Positions 7,776 to 17,927 of a stretch of 58,392 bases of DNA are shown in pieces; within the stretch, counting starts at the first letter, position 1; each line of letters starts with the position of its first letter. Source of the DNA: an uncultured Verrucomicrobiota bacterium (GTDB lineage: Bacteria; Verrucomicrobiota; Verrucomicrobiia; Limisphaerales; UBA9464); assembly GCA_903922605.1 (NCBI GenBank), contig CAIXUG010000005.1, forward strand, positions 1 to 58,392, given 5' to 3'. The position numbers and the translations under genes were made by a program. A model generated the notes under the pieces. That model was not told the DNA's origin and searched no databases. It worked only from the letters and a program-made list of their open reading frames with translations.

Positions 7776-9281
7776 ATGCTTTCCCGCACTGCTGGTTCAA
7801 ACTCATCGGGGCCCGCGCTGCTGTCCAAATCCGGCCTCGGAACCGACGCGCCGACAACACGACCTGGACTGCGTTTCTGCCGTGATGGCAGGCGCTTATG
7901 GCGAACCTTACCGTGGCTCGGTCTGGGGCTCCTGACCGCTTTGAGGACCGTCGCCGGAGAGTTTTCCCTGCTGACGCAGACGTTTGGCAACACCTCGGTG
8001 CTGATGGGGGTCTATCATGCCACGACCACCAACCCGGACGGGACCGGCATTGATTTCTGGACCTCCGAGGAAGAGGGCGCGGTGGCCAAGACGTCCACCC
8101 TGTCCAATCCGCACATCGCGGAAGCCGACGCGTACGGCAACATCTACATCGCCGACAAGGCCAACCACGCCATTCTCAAGCTCACCCCGGATGGCCGGAT
8201 CCACACCTTCGCCGGGACGCACGAGTCGGGGTTCAACGGGGACGGCCCGGCCCCGGCCACCACGCTGCAGATTTCCTACCCCAACGGCCTGCACGTCTTT
8301 CCTGATGGCACGGTCTATCTGCTCGACCCGGGCAACCACCGGATCCGGCGCGTGGATCGGCAGGGCATCATGACCACCGTGGTGAACGATCCGGACCCGG
8401 ATTGGTATCCTTCTGGGCGGGCGCTGTGGGTAAGCCCGGATGAAAGCCTGATTTACTACACGAACGAATATGTCCCGGTTCCGCCCAGCATCCTGTCCGA
8501 CGGGGCCACGGTGAAGCAGTGGACCAAGGCCCGGGGCATCGAAACCGTCTGCAGCAAGGCCGTGGGCTTCCGCAATCCGGGGAACATCGCGGTCAATCCG
8601 GTGGACGGGAAACTGTATGTCACCGACCGGGCGGAGGAAGATACGTCGAAAGAGGCCTGCGGCGTCTTCCGCATCGACGGGCCTGACCAACGCGTACGGA
8701 TCACCGGCGACGTGTCGCAGCCCAAGGCGGGAGATGGAAAACCCCTGCTGAACAGCTTCCTCGATCAGCCCCGGGGAATTGCCTTCCTGCCGAACGGGGC
8801 CTTTTTCCTGTGCGGCCACAAGGATGGCAACGTCTGGTACGTCGATACCACGGGAGTTCTGCACCTTTATATCCAAGGCTCCGGCAAGGGGGACGTTTTT
8901 GCCCTCACCGACGGCCGGCATCCGCCGCTGACCACCGGCAATGTGATCTCCCAGCCGCGCGCGGTGACGTTGACACCGAACGGAAGCCTGCTGCTGGTGA
9001 GCAATGACAGCGGCTATCTCGTGTCGGTGGCAAACATCGTTCCGCCCCTGGTGCCCAATGACGTGCGGCTCGGCTACGATGCCACCAATGGAGTCACCCT
9101 GCATTGGACGGGTGAGGCCGGCCGTGGTTATCGGGTCGAAAAGACCGCTGATCCGGCCAACCCGCAATGGGCTCCGATTGGTGCGGTGATGGGCGGTCCC
9201 AGCTCCAGTTACACGGAAGTGCCGGATGCCGGGGCAGGGAATCTCCCGTGGGCGTTCTATCGGGTGCTGCCTTCGCTCTGA
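7776..9281 (+). CDS. Secreted NHL-repeat beta-propeller protein
   Basis: 501 residues. A long N-terminal region precedes a hydrophobic segment (TLPWLGLGLLTALRTVAG), so either the signal peptide has an extended n-region or the true start is further in; no better in-frame ATG is seen. Residues about 105-420 carry NHL-type strands: ADAYGNIYIADKANHAILKL, FPDGTVYLLDPGNHRIRRV, NPVDGKLYVTDRA and LPNGAFFLCG. The last 70 residues match the module shared with other secreted proteins here (GYRVEKTADP, then W, then FYRVL). NHL propellers usually bind ligands and this one has no catalytic signature. The divergent MarR gene may control it. Confidence 0.75.
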   Translation: MLSRTAGSNSSGPALLSKSGLGTDAPTTRPGLRFCRDGRRLWRTLPWLGLGLLTALRTVAGEFSLLTQTFGNTSVLMGVYHATTTNPDGTGIDFWTSEEEGAVAKTSTLSNPHIAEADAYGNIYIADKANHAILKLTPDGRIHTFAGTHESGFNGDGPAPATTLQISYPNGLHVFPDGTVYLLDPGNHRIRRVDRQGIMTTVVNDPDPDWYPSGRALWVSPDESLIYYTNEYVPVPPSILSDGATVKQWTKARGIETVCSKAVGFRNPGNIAVNPVDGKLYVTDRAEEDTSKEACGVFRIDGPDQRVRITGDVSQPKAGDGKPLLNSFLDQPRGIAFLPNGAFFLCGHKDGNVWYVDTTGVLHLYIQGSGKGDVFALTDGRHPPLTTGNVISQPRAVTLTPNGSLLLVSNDSGYLVSVANIVPPLVPNDVRLGYDATNGVTLHWTGEAGRGYRVEKTADPANPQWAPIGAVMGGPSSSYTEVPDAGAGNLPWAFYRVLPSL

Positions 9282-9497
9282 GGGCCGTCAGCCGGGGCGG
9301 AGTGGAGTGGAGTGAAGCTGGTTCTGGCTGATTCGGTCGTGAAGAATGTTGGTGACACGCCCTCCGGGATGCAACCTGGTGGAGTGTCAGAGACACTGAA
9401 AGTTGTGAGAAGGAAAATTTCTGATGGCGTTGGTATTGTTTACATATTAGAAACCGAAATCGGCTCTCGATTCACACGCGAGCCTTTCGAGAAACCA

Positions 9498-9920
9498 ATG
9501 AATTCCGCTCCGCCATTGCCGCCCGCCATCCCGTCGCAACCGGCACCGTTGACAACAACCAAGACGCCGTTCGCCTTTCAGGCAGCGCAAGCCAGCCTTC
9601 TGGCTCCGCTGATCGCCTTTGGAATGAACATGGTTGTGAACGTCGGCATGGGCAATCAGGCTTCCGCGGTGGTGAATATCATCACGGGTTCACTAGCCGT
9701 TCTGCTTATCGTTCTGGGATTCGCTTTTGGAGTCGTCGCCCTGTTTGGTATCCGCCGTCACGGAAAGAAATGGATCATGGGGCGCGCCGTCACCGGTGTC
9801 TGCATCAACGGAATTCTCATCCTGTTCATGGCGCTCAGCATTCCGGTATTCATGAAGGCGGCTGAACGAGCCAGAGAGAGGCAAAGGCAAAACGGTGGAC
9901 AGGAACAAGGCCGGCCATAA
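9498..9920 (+). CDS. Small DUF4190-like membrane protein
   Basis: 140 residues from the ATG at 9498. A longer frame from 9312 adds an unlikely N-terminus. A proline-rich cytoplasmic start (PPLPPAIPSQPAP) is followed by three hydrophobic segments: near LLAPLIAFGMNMVVNV, near IITGSLAVLLIVLGFAFGVV and near GILILFMALSIPVF. The IRRHGKKWIMGRAVTGVCIN stretch between the last two resembles the DUF4190 family. The tail is charged (ERARERQRQ). The role is unknown. Confidence 0.6.
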   Translation: MNSAPPLPPAIPSQPAPLTTTKTPFAFQAAQASLLAPLIAFGMNMVVNVGMGNQASAVVNIITGSLAVLLIVLGFAFGVVALFGIRRHGKKWIMGRAVTGVCINGILILFMALSIPVFMKAAERARERQRQNGGQEQGRP

Positions 9921-10040
9921 TCGCGGGTCGTTTTCTGTGAACTGCACGCTGGAGACTCTATTTTCCAAAACAGAATGGAGAGGGCGCATCTTTCACCGTG
10001 ACTGCCCGGGCTGATGTTGGGATGGCGGCGCGGTTGTAGC

Positions 10041-10057
10041 GTAGGTTTGTAACCTGC
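10041..10057. repeat. Short REP-like hairpin
   Basis: GTAGGTT, a TGT loop and AACCTGC form a small stem in the 9921-10171 gap between convergent genes. The rest of the gap shows no coding frame or other signal. No T-run follows. Confidence 0.35.
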
Positions 10058-10171
10058 ACCGGCGCCTGGATTTTCCGAGCGCGCATCCGAGCATTCCCCT
10101 TCCCTCGCTCTAAGGGCCAACAACGCGGCTTGAGGCGTTTTGCCAGACGGCTTGGTGCCGGTTGCCAGGTC

Positions 10172-10696
10172 TCAGCTGTCGAAGCCGGTATACTTTGGCT
10201 CCCGTTTCACAAACTCAACGCGCCACACCCGTGAGTCGTCGCGCGGGTCGAGGAACTCGAAAGTGAACATGTCGGGGCGCTCTTCGTCCTCCAGCCGCAG
10301 CAGGTAGAGATCGAGTTTGGCCTCGCGAATCTCGACCTCCCTTTGCCGGAGGAACTCGAGGGCTTGGCGTTCCAGCTCCGGGAAGCGGTTGCGAATGTCC
10401 TCTGCCTGGGTGAGCAGCGGTTCGCTCGGCGCATCCGCGTTGCCACCCACCACCAGGCGAAGCGTGCGGTCCGGCTGCGGCAGCTCACCCGTCCAAAGGT
10501 CGTCCTCGTACGTGAACATGCCCCACGACGGATGCCGGAACTGTCGCTGCGGCCTGTGCCTGCGAAGGCGGTCGCGGGCGATTGCCATGGCGACCCGGCC
10601 GGCGCTCCAAACCACCAGGCCGATGACCAGGGTCAGTATGCCCAACATCACGATGATGATCGTTTTGTCCTGCACGGGGAGACAATATGCGCCCAA
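10172..10696 (-). CDS. Single-pass membrane protein of unknown function
   Basis: 174 residues. One transmembrane segment lies at about residues 11-35 (TIIIVMLGILTLVIGLVVW), followed by a basic stretch (RDRLRRHRPQRQFRH) that puts the C-terminal domain in the cytoplasm. The soluble part begins WGMFTYEDDLWTGEL and continues with a charged helix (ELERQALEFLRQREVEIREAK). The beginning faintly resembles the DUF2262/DUF6985 type of small domains, but I would not assign it. It is divergent from the RCC1 giant at 10839. Confidence 0.5.
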   Translation of the reverse strand: MGAYCLPVQDKTIIIVMLGILTLVIGLVVWSAGRVAMAIARDRLRRHRPQRQFRHPSWGMFTYEDDLWTGELPQPDRTLRLVVGGNADAPSEPLLTQAEDIRNRFPELERQALEFLRQREVEIREAKLDLYLLRLEDEERPDMFTFEFLDPRDDSRVWRVEFVKREPKYTGFDS

Positions 10697-10727
10697 CGCG
10701 ATCGCTTCACGAGCAATTAGCCGCCGG

Positions 10728-10748
10728 CACCGGCTGCTACAGCCGGTG
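10728..10748. repeat. Perfect hairpin between divergent genes
   Basis: CACCGGCTG, loop CTA, CAGCCGGTG: a 9-bp perfect stem in the 10697-10838 gap between two divergent genes. Position would allow a regulatory site, but the C/G-rich short-loop form is equally that of a REP element. Confidence 0.4.
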
Positions 10749-10838
10749 GAGTTGCGATCCTTTCCCTTGACATTCCTGAAGACGGCTTGCGGTGGGAATC
10801 ACGAAGGTGTAGCCAAGACGTGGGCCGAAAATCCTCAC

Positions 10839-13800
10839 ATGATAAACCGCTTTCCCCTCCTGGTGCTGATCTGGCTGCTTTCTGCCAAGGCGGTTATCTG
10901 GGGGCAAAGCCCACCGCAATCCGGCCGGGTCGTGGCGTGGGGGCAGACGAGTGTCACCGGCGGTTCGAGCGGGGTCATTGCCGTCGCGGCGGGCGATATC
11001 CACGCCGCCGGCCTGATGAGTGATGGCACGGTTGTGGTGTGGGGGCAGGATGAAGGTTTTGGTGATACGTACGTTCCGGCCGGATTGAGCGGGGTAACAG
11101 CCTTGGCGGCGGGTGATCTCTACTTCGTCGCCCTGAAGGGCGACGGCACGGTGGTGGCCTGGGGTTACAACAGCGACGGTCAGACGACTGTCCCTGCCGG
11201 TTTGCACGGGGTGACGGCCATCGCGGCGGGCGAGGCGTTCACCATGGCCCTAAAAAGCGATGGGACGGTGGTGGCCTGGGGGGGCGCAGGCTATAACGAG
11301 CAGATCGTCCCCGCCGGTTTGACCAATGTGACAGGCATTGCCGCCGCCGGGGCGACCGCCTTGGCCTTGAAGGGCGATGGCACGCTGGTGGGGTGGGGTT
11401 ATAATCCGAACGGCGTCAACGGCCCCCCGATCGTACCATCGGGGGTGACCCACGTGAAGGCCATCGGACCGGGGCTGGTGGCCTTGAAAGACGATGGCAC
11501 GGTCTTGGACTGGTATAATCCGCCACCGGCCGGCCTGAGCAATGTGGTGGCCGTGGCGTCGGGCGGTTGCGCCGTGGCGTTGAAAAGCGACGGCACGGTG
11601 GTGGCTTGGGGGGATAACACTTACGGGGAAACGAACATTCCCGCCGGCTTGTCGGGTGTGTTGGGCATTACGGCGGGTTTTGGCCAGGTCGTGGCGATCG
11701 TACCCGGACCACCGGGCATCTCGGTCCAGCCTTCCGACGCGGTGGCGAACGGCGCCGCCACCGCCACCTTCGGCGTGACGGCGATCGGCACCGCGCCGTT
11801 GGCCTATCAATGGTATTACAATACCAACACTCCCCTGGCCGGGGCGACCAACGCGACCCTGACACTGGCCGACGTGCAGACCAATCAGGCGGGCACCTAC
11901 ACCGTCGTCATCACGAACCCCTACGGCAACGTGACCAGCGCCGCCGCCGTGCTCGCCGTGAATCGCTCGGCGCAGACCATCAACTTCGCCGGCGGGCTCC
12001 ACTCCGAGCTGATCTCCGCCCCGCCCTTCAAGCTCGGTGCCACGGCCAGCAGCGGGTTGCCGGTCGGCTACACCAGTTCCAATCCGGGTGTGGCCACCGT
12101 GAGTGGGAACACCGTGACCGTCACGGGCGCAGGGACCACCGTCATCACCGTCACCCAGGCCGGCGATGGGGCGTATCTGCCGGCCAGCGCCTCCCAGACC
12201 CTTCAGGTGGTCGCGACCGCCCCGGGCGGTTCGGTGGTGGCCTGGGCGGCAACGCCGGGCGGAGGTTTTCCGGCCATCCCCGCGGGCGTGAGCAACGTGA
12301 CGTCCATTGCGGCAAATGGTTGGAACATCATGGCCTTGCAAGGCGACGGCACGGTGGTGGCCTGGGGGCAAAATATCAGCTTCGGGGAAACCAACGTTCC
12401 CGCCGGTTTGTCGGGCGTGGTGGCCATCGCGGCGGGCGGTGAATTCGATCTGGCCCTGAAGAACGACGGCACGGTGGTGGCCTGGGGGGGGCAGACCAAT
12501 CTGCCCACCGGCCTGACCAACGTGACGGCCATCGCGGCGGGCCGGAACTTCGCTGTGGCTCTGCGCTCCGATGGCACTGTCGTGGCGTGGGGTCAGAACG
12601 ACTATGGTCAAACGAATGTTCCGCCCGGTTTGACCGGGGTTACTGCCATCGCGGCGGGTTCCTACGCCGTCATCGCCTTGAAAAATGATGGCACCGTGGT
12701 GGTTTGGGGCTACGTCTGGGCCGGCGATCCTCAACCGCCTGGCCTGATCGGGGTGACCGCCGTTGCTGCGGGGGAGGACTCCTTCGCCGTTTGGCTGGCC
12801 GACGGCACGGTGGTGGAATGGGGATACAGTGGTAACGGACAAACGGCTGTTCCCGCGTTTTTGAGCGGAGTGACAGCTTTGTCGTTCGGAAGTGATTTCA
12901 CCGAAGCCCTGCTAAGCGACGGCACGGTGGTGGCCTGGGGAGACGACGGCAATGCACCCATGTCCGTGCCGACCGGCTTGCGCGGGGTGACGGTCCTGGC
13001 GGCGGGAGGTAATTTCACCCTGGCGTTAGGGCTGATCCCTGCCTGCCTGGTCGTGGAGCCGCTTGACACGGTGGCGAACGGCGCCGCCACCGCCACCCTG
13101 GGAGTGACGGCGATCGGCACCGCGCCGTTGGCCTATCAATGGTATTTTAATACCAACACTCCCCTGGTCGGGGCGACCAACGCGACCCTGACACTGACCG
13201 GCGTGCAGACCAACCAGGCGGGCGCCTACACCGTCGTCCTCACGAACCCCTACGGCAGCGTGACCAGCGCCGCCGCCGTGCTCACCGTGAATCGCTCGGC
13301 ACAGACGATCAACTTCGGCCCGCTCGCGACCATACTGAGGAGTAACGGCCCGTTCGCTTTGGGGGCCACCGCCAGCAGCGGGTTGCCGGTCGGCTACAGC
13401 AGCTCCAATCCGGGTGTGGCCACCGTGAGCGGGAACACCGTGACCGTCACGGGCTATGGTACCACCCTCATCACGGCCACCCAGGCGGGAGATGCGGCGT
13501 ATCTGCCGGCGGCCCCGACCAGCCAGTCGCTGACGGTGACTGGGACGGCGCAGGCGATTCGGTTTGGTCCGTTGGCTGCCGAGCTGGTCAATGCCGCGCC
13601 ATTCACCCTCGGTGCCACGTCCGACAGCGGGCTGCCGGTCAGCTACACCAGTTCCAATCCCGCGGTGGCCTCGGTGGATGGGGATACTGTGACCGTCTCG
13701 CGTGCTGGCAGCACCCTCATCACGGCCACCCAGGCTGGCAACCTGACGTTTCAGCCGGCGACCTCGGTCAGCCGGACGCTTTACGTGCGGTCGCCCGGCC

Positions 13801-16800
13801 GGGTGGTGGCATGGGGTGACGACAATTCGGGTGAATCGGATGTTCCGTCCGGCTTGATCGATGTGACCTCCGTAGCCGCCGGGGCAGGGTTCAACCTGGC
13901 CTTGATGGCTGATGGCACCGTTGCGGCTTGGGGAGACAACTATTATGGCGAGACCACCGGTTTTCCAACGCAAACGTCGCCTTACCAGGCCGTGGCCAAC
14001 CCCGTCACCTTGAGCGGGCTCATCCTGACCAACGTGGTCGCCCTCGCGGCGGGCAATACTTTTGCGCTAGCCCTCCGAAGCGACAGCACGGTAGCGGCTT
14101 GGGGCGACAATACCTTTGGGCAAGCGACGGTTCCTGTCGGTTTGACCAATGTGATAGCCATCACGGCGGGCGAGGTCTTCGCCGTGGCCCTAAAGAGTGA
14201 CGGCACGGTGGTGGAATGGGGATATGGTTTAGGCGGCGTGCCTGACGGCTTGGAGAACGTGGTGGCCATCGCGGCGGGCGGGAATACCGCCCTGGCCCTC
14301 CGGAGGGACGGCACGGTAGTGGCCTGGGGAGACAATACCTATGGGCAGGCGACGCTTCCTGTCGGTTTGACCAACGTGACGGCCATCACGGCGGGATCTG
14401 ATTTCGCCCTGGCCCTCCGGAGCGACGGCAGGGTTGTGGCCTGGGGGAGCAACATCGCCGGGCAAACAAACGTTCCGGCTGGCTTGACCAACGTGGTAGC
14501 CATCGCGGCGGGGGATTTTCACACCGTGGTCTTGGAGCAAGCCGGCACCGTGGTGGCCTGGGGCGACAATGGTCCAGGTGAATCGGACGTCCCGGCCGGG
14601 TTGAACGGGGTGACGGCCGTTGCGGCGGGGGGCAAACACACGGTGGCGCTCACGTTGGCCCCGGCCCTCACGGCACCGTCGACAAACCTGACGGTGAATG
14701 TGGGGATCACCGCCACCTTCGGCGTGACGGCGATCGGCACCGCGCCGTTGGCCTATCAATGGTATTACAATACCAACACTCCCCTGGCCGGGGCGACCAA
14801 CGCGACCCTGACGCTGACCGACGTGCAGACCAACCAGGCGGGTGCCTATTCGGTCGTCATTACGTCCAGCTACGGTGGCGTGACCGGCACCGTGACCGCT
14901 CCCCCGGCGCAGCTCACGGTGGACCGCCTGCCGCAAACCATTGCGTTCGGCCCTCTGGCGGACCAACTGCTGGGTAACGCCCCCTTCAGTTTGGAGGCCA
15001 CCGCCAGCAGCGGGTTGCCGATCAGCTACACCAGCTCCAATCCCGGCGTGGCTGCGGTGAACGGGAACTCCGTGACGATCACCGGCAGCGGCACCACCAC
15101 GATCACTGCCGCTCAGGCCGGCGATGCGACCTATCTCCCGGCGGCCGAGGTCAGCCAGCCGTTGCCGGTGGTCAATGCCTGGCGGAGCCTGCCCGACGCC
15201 TATTGGCCCAACCTTCCGATCACGGTCACGATCCGCTGCGTGCCGCCGTCGGGGACGGTGGACTATGCCATCGAAGATGATGTGGCGTATGGCAATTCCA
15301 CCTACGGGTTTAACCCCTATGCCAGCATCAGTGCGGTGAGCGACGGCGGAACCATCAGCCAAAACGGCGTGAAATGGGGGCCGTTCTTCGACGACAGCCC
15401 ACGCACGCTGACGTATGTGGTCACGCCCTCCCCGGGCCTCTCCGATCTCTTTGATTTTTCGGGCACCCTGTCCATCAATGGAGTCGGCCAGCCGGTCGCC
15501 GGGATGACCGACGTGAGTTTCAACACCGCGTTCCATCCGGCTGACAACGATCCCGTGATTGACCATGTGGTCACTCTCGACGAGGTGACCGCCTACGCCG
15601 CCGCCTGGAAGAACAGCCAGACCTGGCCGGTCGCCCCCAATCCGATTCCCATCAATTACATGACCCAGGCCGGACTGTTATGGAAGGGCGGCGAGTATTA
15701 TGTCTTCGTTCCCTCCAATGCGCCGCCGTTTTGCTGGGTGAACGCCGTTCCACCGTCGCCCCTCGCCCAAACGCCGCCGGCCCTGACAGCCACCAACGCC
15801 TTTCGCAGCCTGACGAATGTCTTCGCACCCCACGTGCCGTTCACGGTGACGCTGACGATCACGCCGGCCGCCGACGTGTCGGTTTATGCCGTCGAGGAAC
15901 AGGTTCCGCCCGGCCTCGCCGTTGGAAGCTTTAGCCTCGGCGGAGTGTTTGACGCCATCAACCAAAAGATCAAATGGGGTCCGTTCTTCGACCATTTGCC
16001 CCGCAATCTGACTTATCAGGCGACCGCCCAGACCAACGCCCCCACCACGTTGGTCTTTGCCGGCGCGGTTTCTTACGACGGTTCGGCCACAGCCATCGCC
16101 GGCACGCGCTCGGTCGGCCAGGCGCTGGCGACCGTTAGCCTGGGCAGGCTGGCGCAAACGTATGACGGCACACCCCGGAGCGTGTCGGTCACCACCGTTC
16201 CGCCGCTGCTGGCGGTGGACGTGACCTACAACGGTTCGTCCAATCTGCCGGTCAACGCGGGCAACTACACCGTCATCGCGACCGTCACCGACCCGATTTA
16301 CCGGGGCGCGGCCACGAACGCCCTCGTCGTTGCTCCGGCGTTGGCGACCGTTAGCCTGGGCAAGCTGGCGCAAACGTATGACGGCACACCCCGGAGCGTG
16401 TCGGTCACCACAGTTCCGCCGCTGCTGGCGGTGGGCGTGACCTACAACGGTTCGTCCAATGTGCCGGTCAACGCAGGCAACTACACTGTCATCGCGACCG
16501 TTACCGACCCGAATTACCAAGGCGGCGCGACTAACACTCTCGTGGTCGGACCGGCCGCCACCCTGCCGGCACCGCAGTTGTATTCCTCTTTCGGCGTGAC
16601 CAACGGCCAGCTCGCCTTTGCCACGCAGCAGGCCCTTGGCCGGATGTATCTTGTGGAGTATAAGACCAATCTGTCCCAGCCGGATTGGATCATCCTCGCG
16701 GAAGGCGTCATCAAGACCACCCTGACGTCCATCGCCGAAGGGACCTCCTTTGACCCAGACCGGTTTTACCGCATCCGGATTCTGGCGGACAACCCGACGG

Positions 16801-17927
16801 ACCTGGCCTTGCCGACGGTCACGGTGACCACGCCCGCCGCCGGCCAGCAATTGACCAACTCGGTCCTCACCGTCGACGGCACCGCCCAGGACGATACCGC
16901 GGTGGCAGCGGTATTTTGCCAGCTCGACGGCGCCCCATGGGTGGCGGCTGGCACGACCAATGGCTGGACGAACTGGATGGCGAGCCTGGCGCTTGCCCCC
17001 GGCACGCACTCGGTCCGCGCCTATGCCGTGGATGCTTCGGGCAACAATTCGGTCACCAACGCGGTGAGCTTTCAGGCCGCACCGCCGCTGGATCCCCCCG
17101 AACTCCGGTTGTACGAACCGCTGGCACCCGCCCAGATGGGGCAACCCTACCATCAATCCGTCGGCGAGGGTGCGGGCGGGACGCCACCTTACCACTTCGT
17201 GTTGGTCACGGCGGGCGGATTCCCGCCCTTGGGAATTATCATGGACTTGAACGGGGTCCTGTCCGGCAAGGCATCGGTGGCGGGCACCTATCATTTCGGC
17301 GTCTGCGTGGTTGATCTGGTGGGGGCTCAGGACTGCGGTGTCGCCACCCTGGTGGTGGAGCCAGCCTACCAGCTCACCATCAGCACGACGGGCACCGGCA
17401 CGGGCACGGTGACAGCAAATCCTCCGGGCCCGACCTATACCAATGGCACGGTGGTCACGTTGACCGCCACGCCGGACGCCGGTTCCACGTTCGCCGGCTG
17501 GAGCGGGGCCGCGAGCGGAACGGGCACCACCACCGTGACGATGAACGGAAACCTGACGGTGACCGCCACCTTCAACCTCACGCCCCCGACGGGGTTTACC
17601 GGCACGTGGCAGGGCACCTGGACCAATTCGTTGGGTGTTTTTGGCGAGAACGACAGCTACCTGACGCTGGTGCTGACACAGACCGGCACGACGGTCCAAG
17701 GCAGCTATACCAACAACATCTTCTACTCTGACGACGGCAGCCTGGGCGTTACCAGCGGTCCGCTGGTGGATGGATCGGTCACCGGAGGCACCTTGCTGAT
17801 TTTTACGCAGGGAGGGACGGCCTTCCAGGCGACGATCAAAGGCACCACCATGTCGGGCGTCGGCTCCGAGAATTATCCGGTCTTTACCGGGATGTTCACC
17901 GGCCCCATTTTGCTGCAAAAACAATAG
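10839..17927 (+). CDS. Giant secreted RCC1-propeller, Ig-like and MBG repeat protein
   Basis: 2,362 residues from the ATG at 10839, where a signal peptide begins (MINRFPLLVLIWLLSAKAV). The frame is open upstream to 10317, but that part overlaps the divergent gene. RCC1-type repeats (core DGTVVAWG) fall into three blocks of seven at about 10929-11700, 12220-13030 and 13795-14660, so each block could be one seven-bladed propeller. Each block is followed by an Ig-like domain with the YQWY core and by Big_2-like units (QTINF, then SNPGVATV). Then come two copies of an FRSL/KWGPFFD domain, two MBG repeats (16126-16557), the shared YLVEYKTNLSQPDW module (internal here), further Ig-like domains, an InlB-type repeat (FAGWSGAASG) and a final beta-rich domain. 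No enzyme motif is seen; adhesion or binding at the surface is inferred. Confidence 0.8.
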   Translation: MINRFPLLVLIWLLSAKAVIWGQSPPQSGRVVAWGQTSVTGGSSGVIAVAAGDIHAAGLMSDGTVVVWGQDEGFGDTYVPAGLSGVTALAAGDLYFVALKGDGTVVAWGYNSDGQTTVPAGLHGVTAIAAGEAFTMALKSDGTVVAWGGAGYNEQIVPAGLTNVTGIAAAGATALALKGDGTLVGWGYNPNGVNGPPIVPSGVTHVKAIGPGLVALKDDGTVLDWYNPPPAGLSNVVAVASGGCAVALKSDGTVVAWGDNTYGETNIPAGLSGVLGITAGFGQVVAIVPGPPGISVQPSDAVANGAATATFGVTAIGTAPLAYQWYYNTNTPLAGATNATLTLADVQTNQAGTYTVVITNPYGNVTSAAAVLAVNRSAQTINFAGGLHSELISAPPFKLGATASSGLPVGYTSSNPGVATVSGNTVTVTGAGTTVITVTQAGDGAYLPASASQTLQVVATAPGGSVVAWAATPGGGFPAIPAGVSNVTSIAANGWNIMALQGDGTVVAWGQNISFGETNVPAGLSGVVAIAAGGEFDLALKNDGTVVAWGGQTNLPTGLTNVTAIAAGRNFAVALRSDGTVVAWGQNDYGQTNVPPGLTGVTAIAAGSYAVIALKNDGTVVVWGYVWAGDPQPPGLIGVTAVAAGEDSFAVWLADGTVVEWGYSGNGQTAVPAFLSGVTALSFGSDFTEALLSDGTVVAWGDDGNAPMSVPTGLRGVTVLAAGGNFTLALGLIPACLVVEPLDTVANGAATATLGVTAIGTAPLAYQWYFNTNTPLVGATNATLTLTGVQTNQAGAYTVVLTNPYGSVTSAAAVLTVNRSAQTINFGPLATILRSNGPFALGATASSGLPVGYSSSNPGVATVSGNTVTVTGYGTTLITATQAGDAAYLPAAPTSQSLTVTGTAQAIRFGPLAAELVNAAPFTLGATSDSGLPVSYTSSNPAVASVDGDTVTVSRAGSTLITATQAGNLTFQPATSVSRTLYVRSPGRVVAWGDDNSGESDVPSGLIDVTSVAAGAGFNLALMADGTVAAWGDNYYGETTGFPTQTSPYQAVANPVTLSGLILTNVVALAAGNTFALALRSDSTVAAWGDNTFGQATVPVGLTNVIAITAGEVFAVALKSDGTVVEWGYGLGGVPDGLENVVAIAAGGNTALALRRDGTVVAWGDNTYGQATLPVGLTNVTAITAGSDFALALRSDGRVVAWGSNIAGQTNVPAGLTNVVAIAAGDFHTVVLEQAGTVVAWGDNGPGESDVPAGLNGVTAVAAGGKHTVALTLAPALTAPSTNLTVNVGITATFGVTAIGTAPLAYQWYYNTNTPLAGATNATLTLTDVQTNQAGAYSVVITSSYGGVTGTVTAPPAQLTVDRLPQTIAFGPLADQLLGNAPFSLEATASSGLPISYTSSNPGVAAVNGNSVTITGSGTTTITAAQAGDATYLPAAEVSQPLPVVNAWRSLPDAYWPNLPITVTIRCVPPSGTVDYAIEDDVAYGNSTYGFNPYASISAVSDGGTISQNGVKWGPFFDDSPRTLTYVVTPSPGLSDLFDFSGTLSINGVGQPVAGMTDVSFNTAFHPADNDPVIDHVVTLDEVTAYAAAWKNSQTWPVAPNPIPINYMTQAGLLWKGGEYYVFVPSNAPPFCWVNAVPPSPLAQTPPALTATNAFRSLTNVFAPHVPFTVTLTITPAADVSVYAVEEQVPPGLAVGSFSLGGVFDAINQKIKWGPFFDHLPRNLTYQATAQTNAPTTLVFAGAVSYDGSATAIAGTRSVGQALATVSLGRLAQTYDGTPRSVSVTTVPPLLAVDVTYNGSSNLPVNAGNYTVIATVTDPIYRGAATNALVVAPALATVSLGKLAQTYDGTPRSVSVTTVPPLLAVGVTYNGSSNVPVNAGNYTVIATVTDPNYQGGATNTLVVGPAATLPAPQLYSSFGVTNGQLAFATQQALGRMYLVEYKTNLSQPDWIILAEGVIKTTLTSIAEGTSFDPDRFYRIRILADNPTDLALPTVTVTTPAAGQQLTNSVLTVDGTAQDDTAVAAVFCQLDGAPWVAAGTTNGWTNWMASLALAPGTHSVRAYAVDASGNNSVTNAVSFQAAPPLDPPELRLYEPLAPAQMGQPYHQSVGEGAGGTPPYHFVLVTAGGFPPLGIIMDLNGVLSGKASVAGTYHFGVCVVDLVGAQDCGVATLVVEPAYQLTISTTGTGTGTVTANPPGPTYTNGTVVTLTATPDAGSTFAGWSGAASGTGTTTVTMNGNLTVTATFNLTPPTGFTGTWQGTWTNSLGVFGENDSYLTLVLTQTGTTVQGSYTNNIFYSDDGSLGVTSGPLVDGSVTGGTLLIFTQGGTAFQATIKGTTMSGVGSENYPVFTGMFTGPILLQKQ
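16126..16557 (+). repeat. Two tandem 216-bp direct repeats encoding MBG domains
   Basis: Bases 16126-16341 and 16342-16557 are nearly identical copies of a 72-codon unit (LAQTYDGTPRSV at the start, PVNAGNYTVIATV in the middle). The low divergence at DNA level, including silent sites, points to a recent tandem duplication that could expand or contract. Confidence 0.75.

Noticed and set aside
10317-10838. N-terminal extension of the RCC1 giant
   Set aside because: It overlaps the divergent gene at 10172-10696 and precedes a clear signal peptide starting at 10839.
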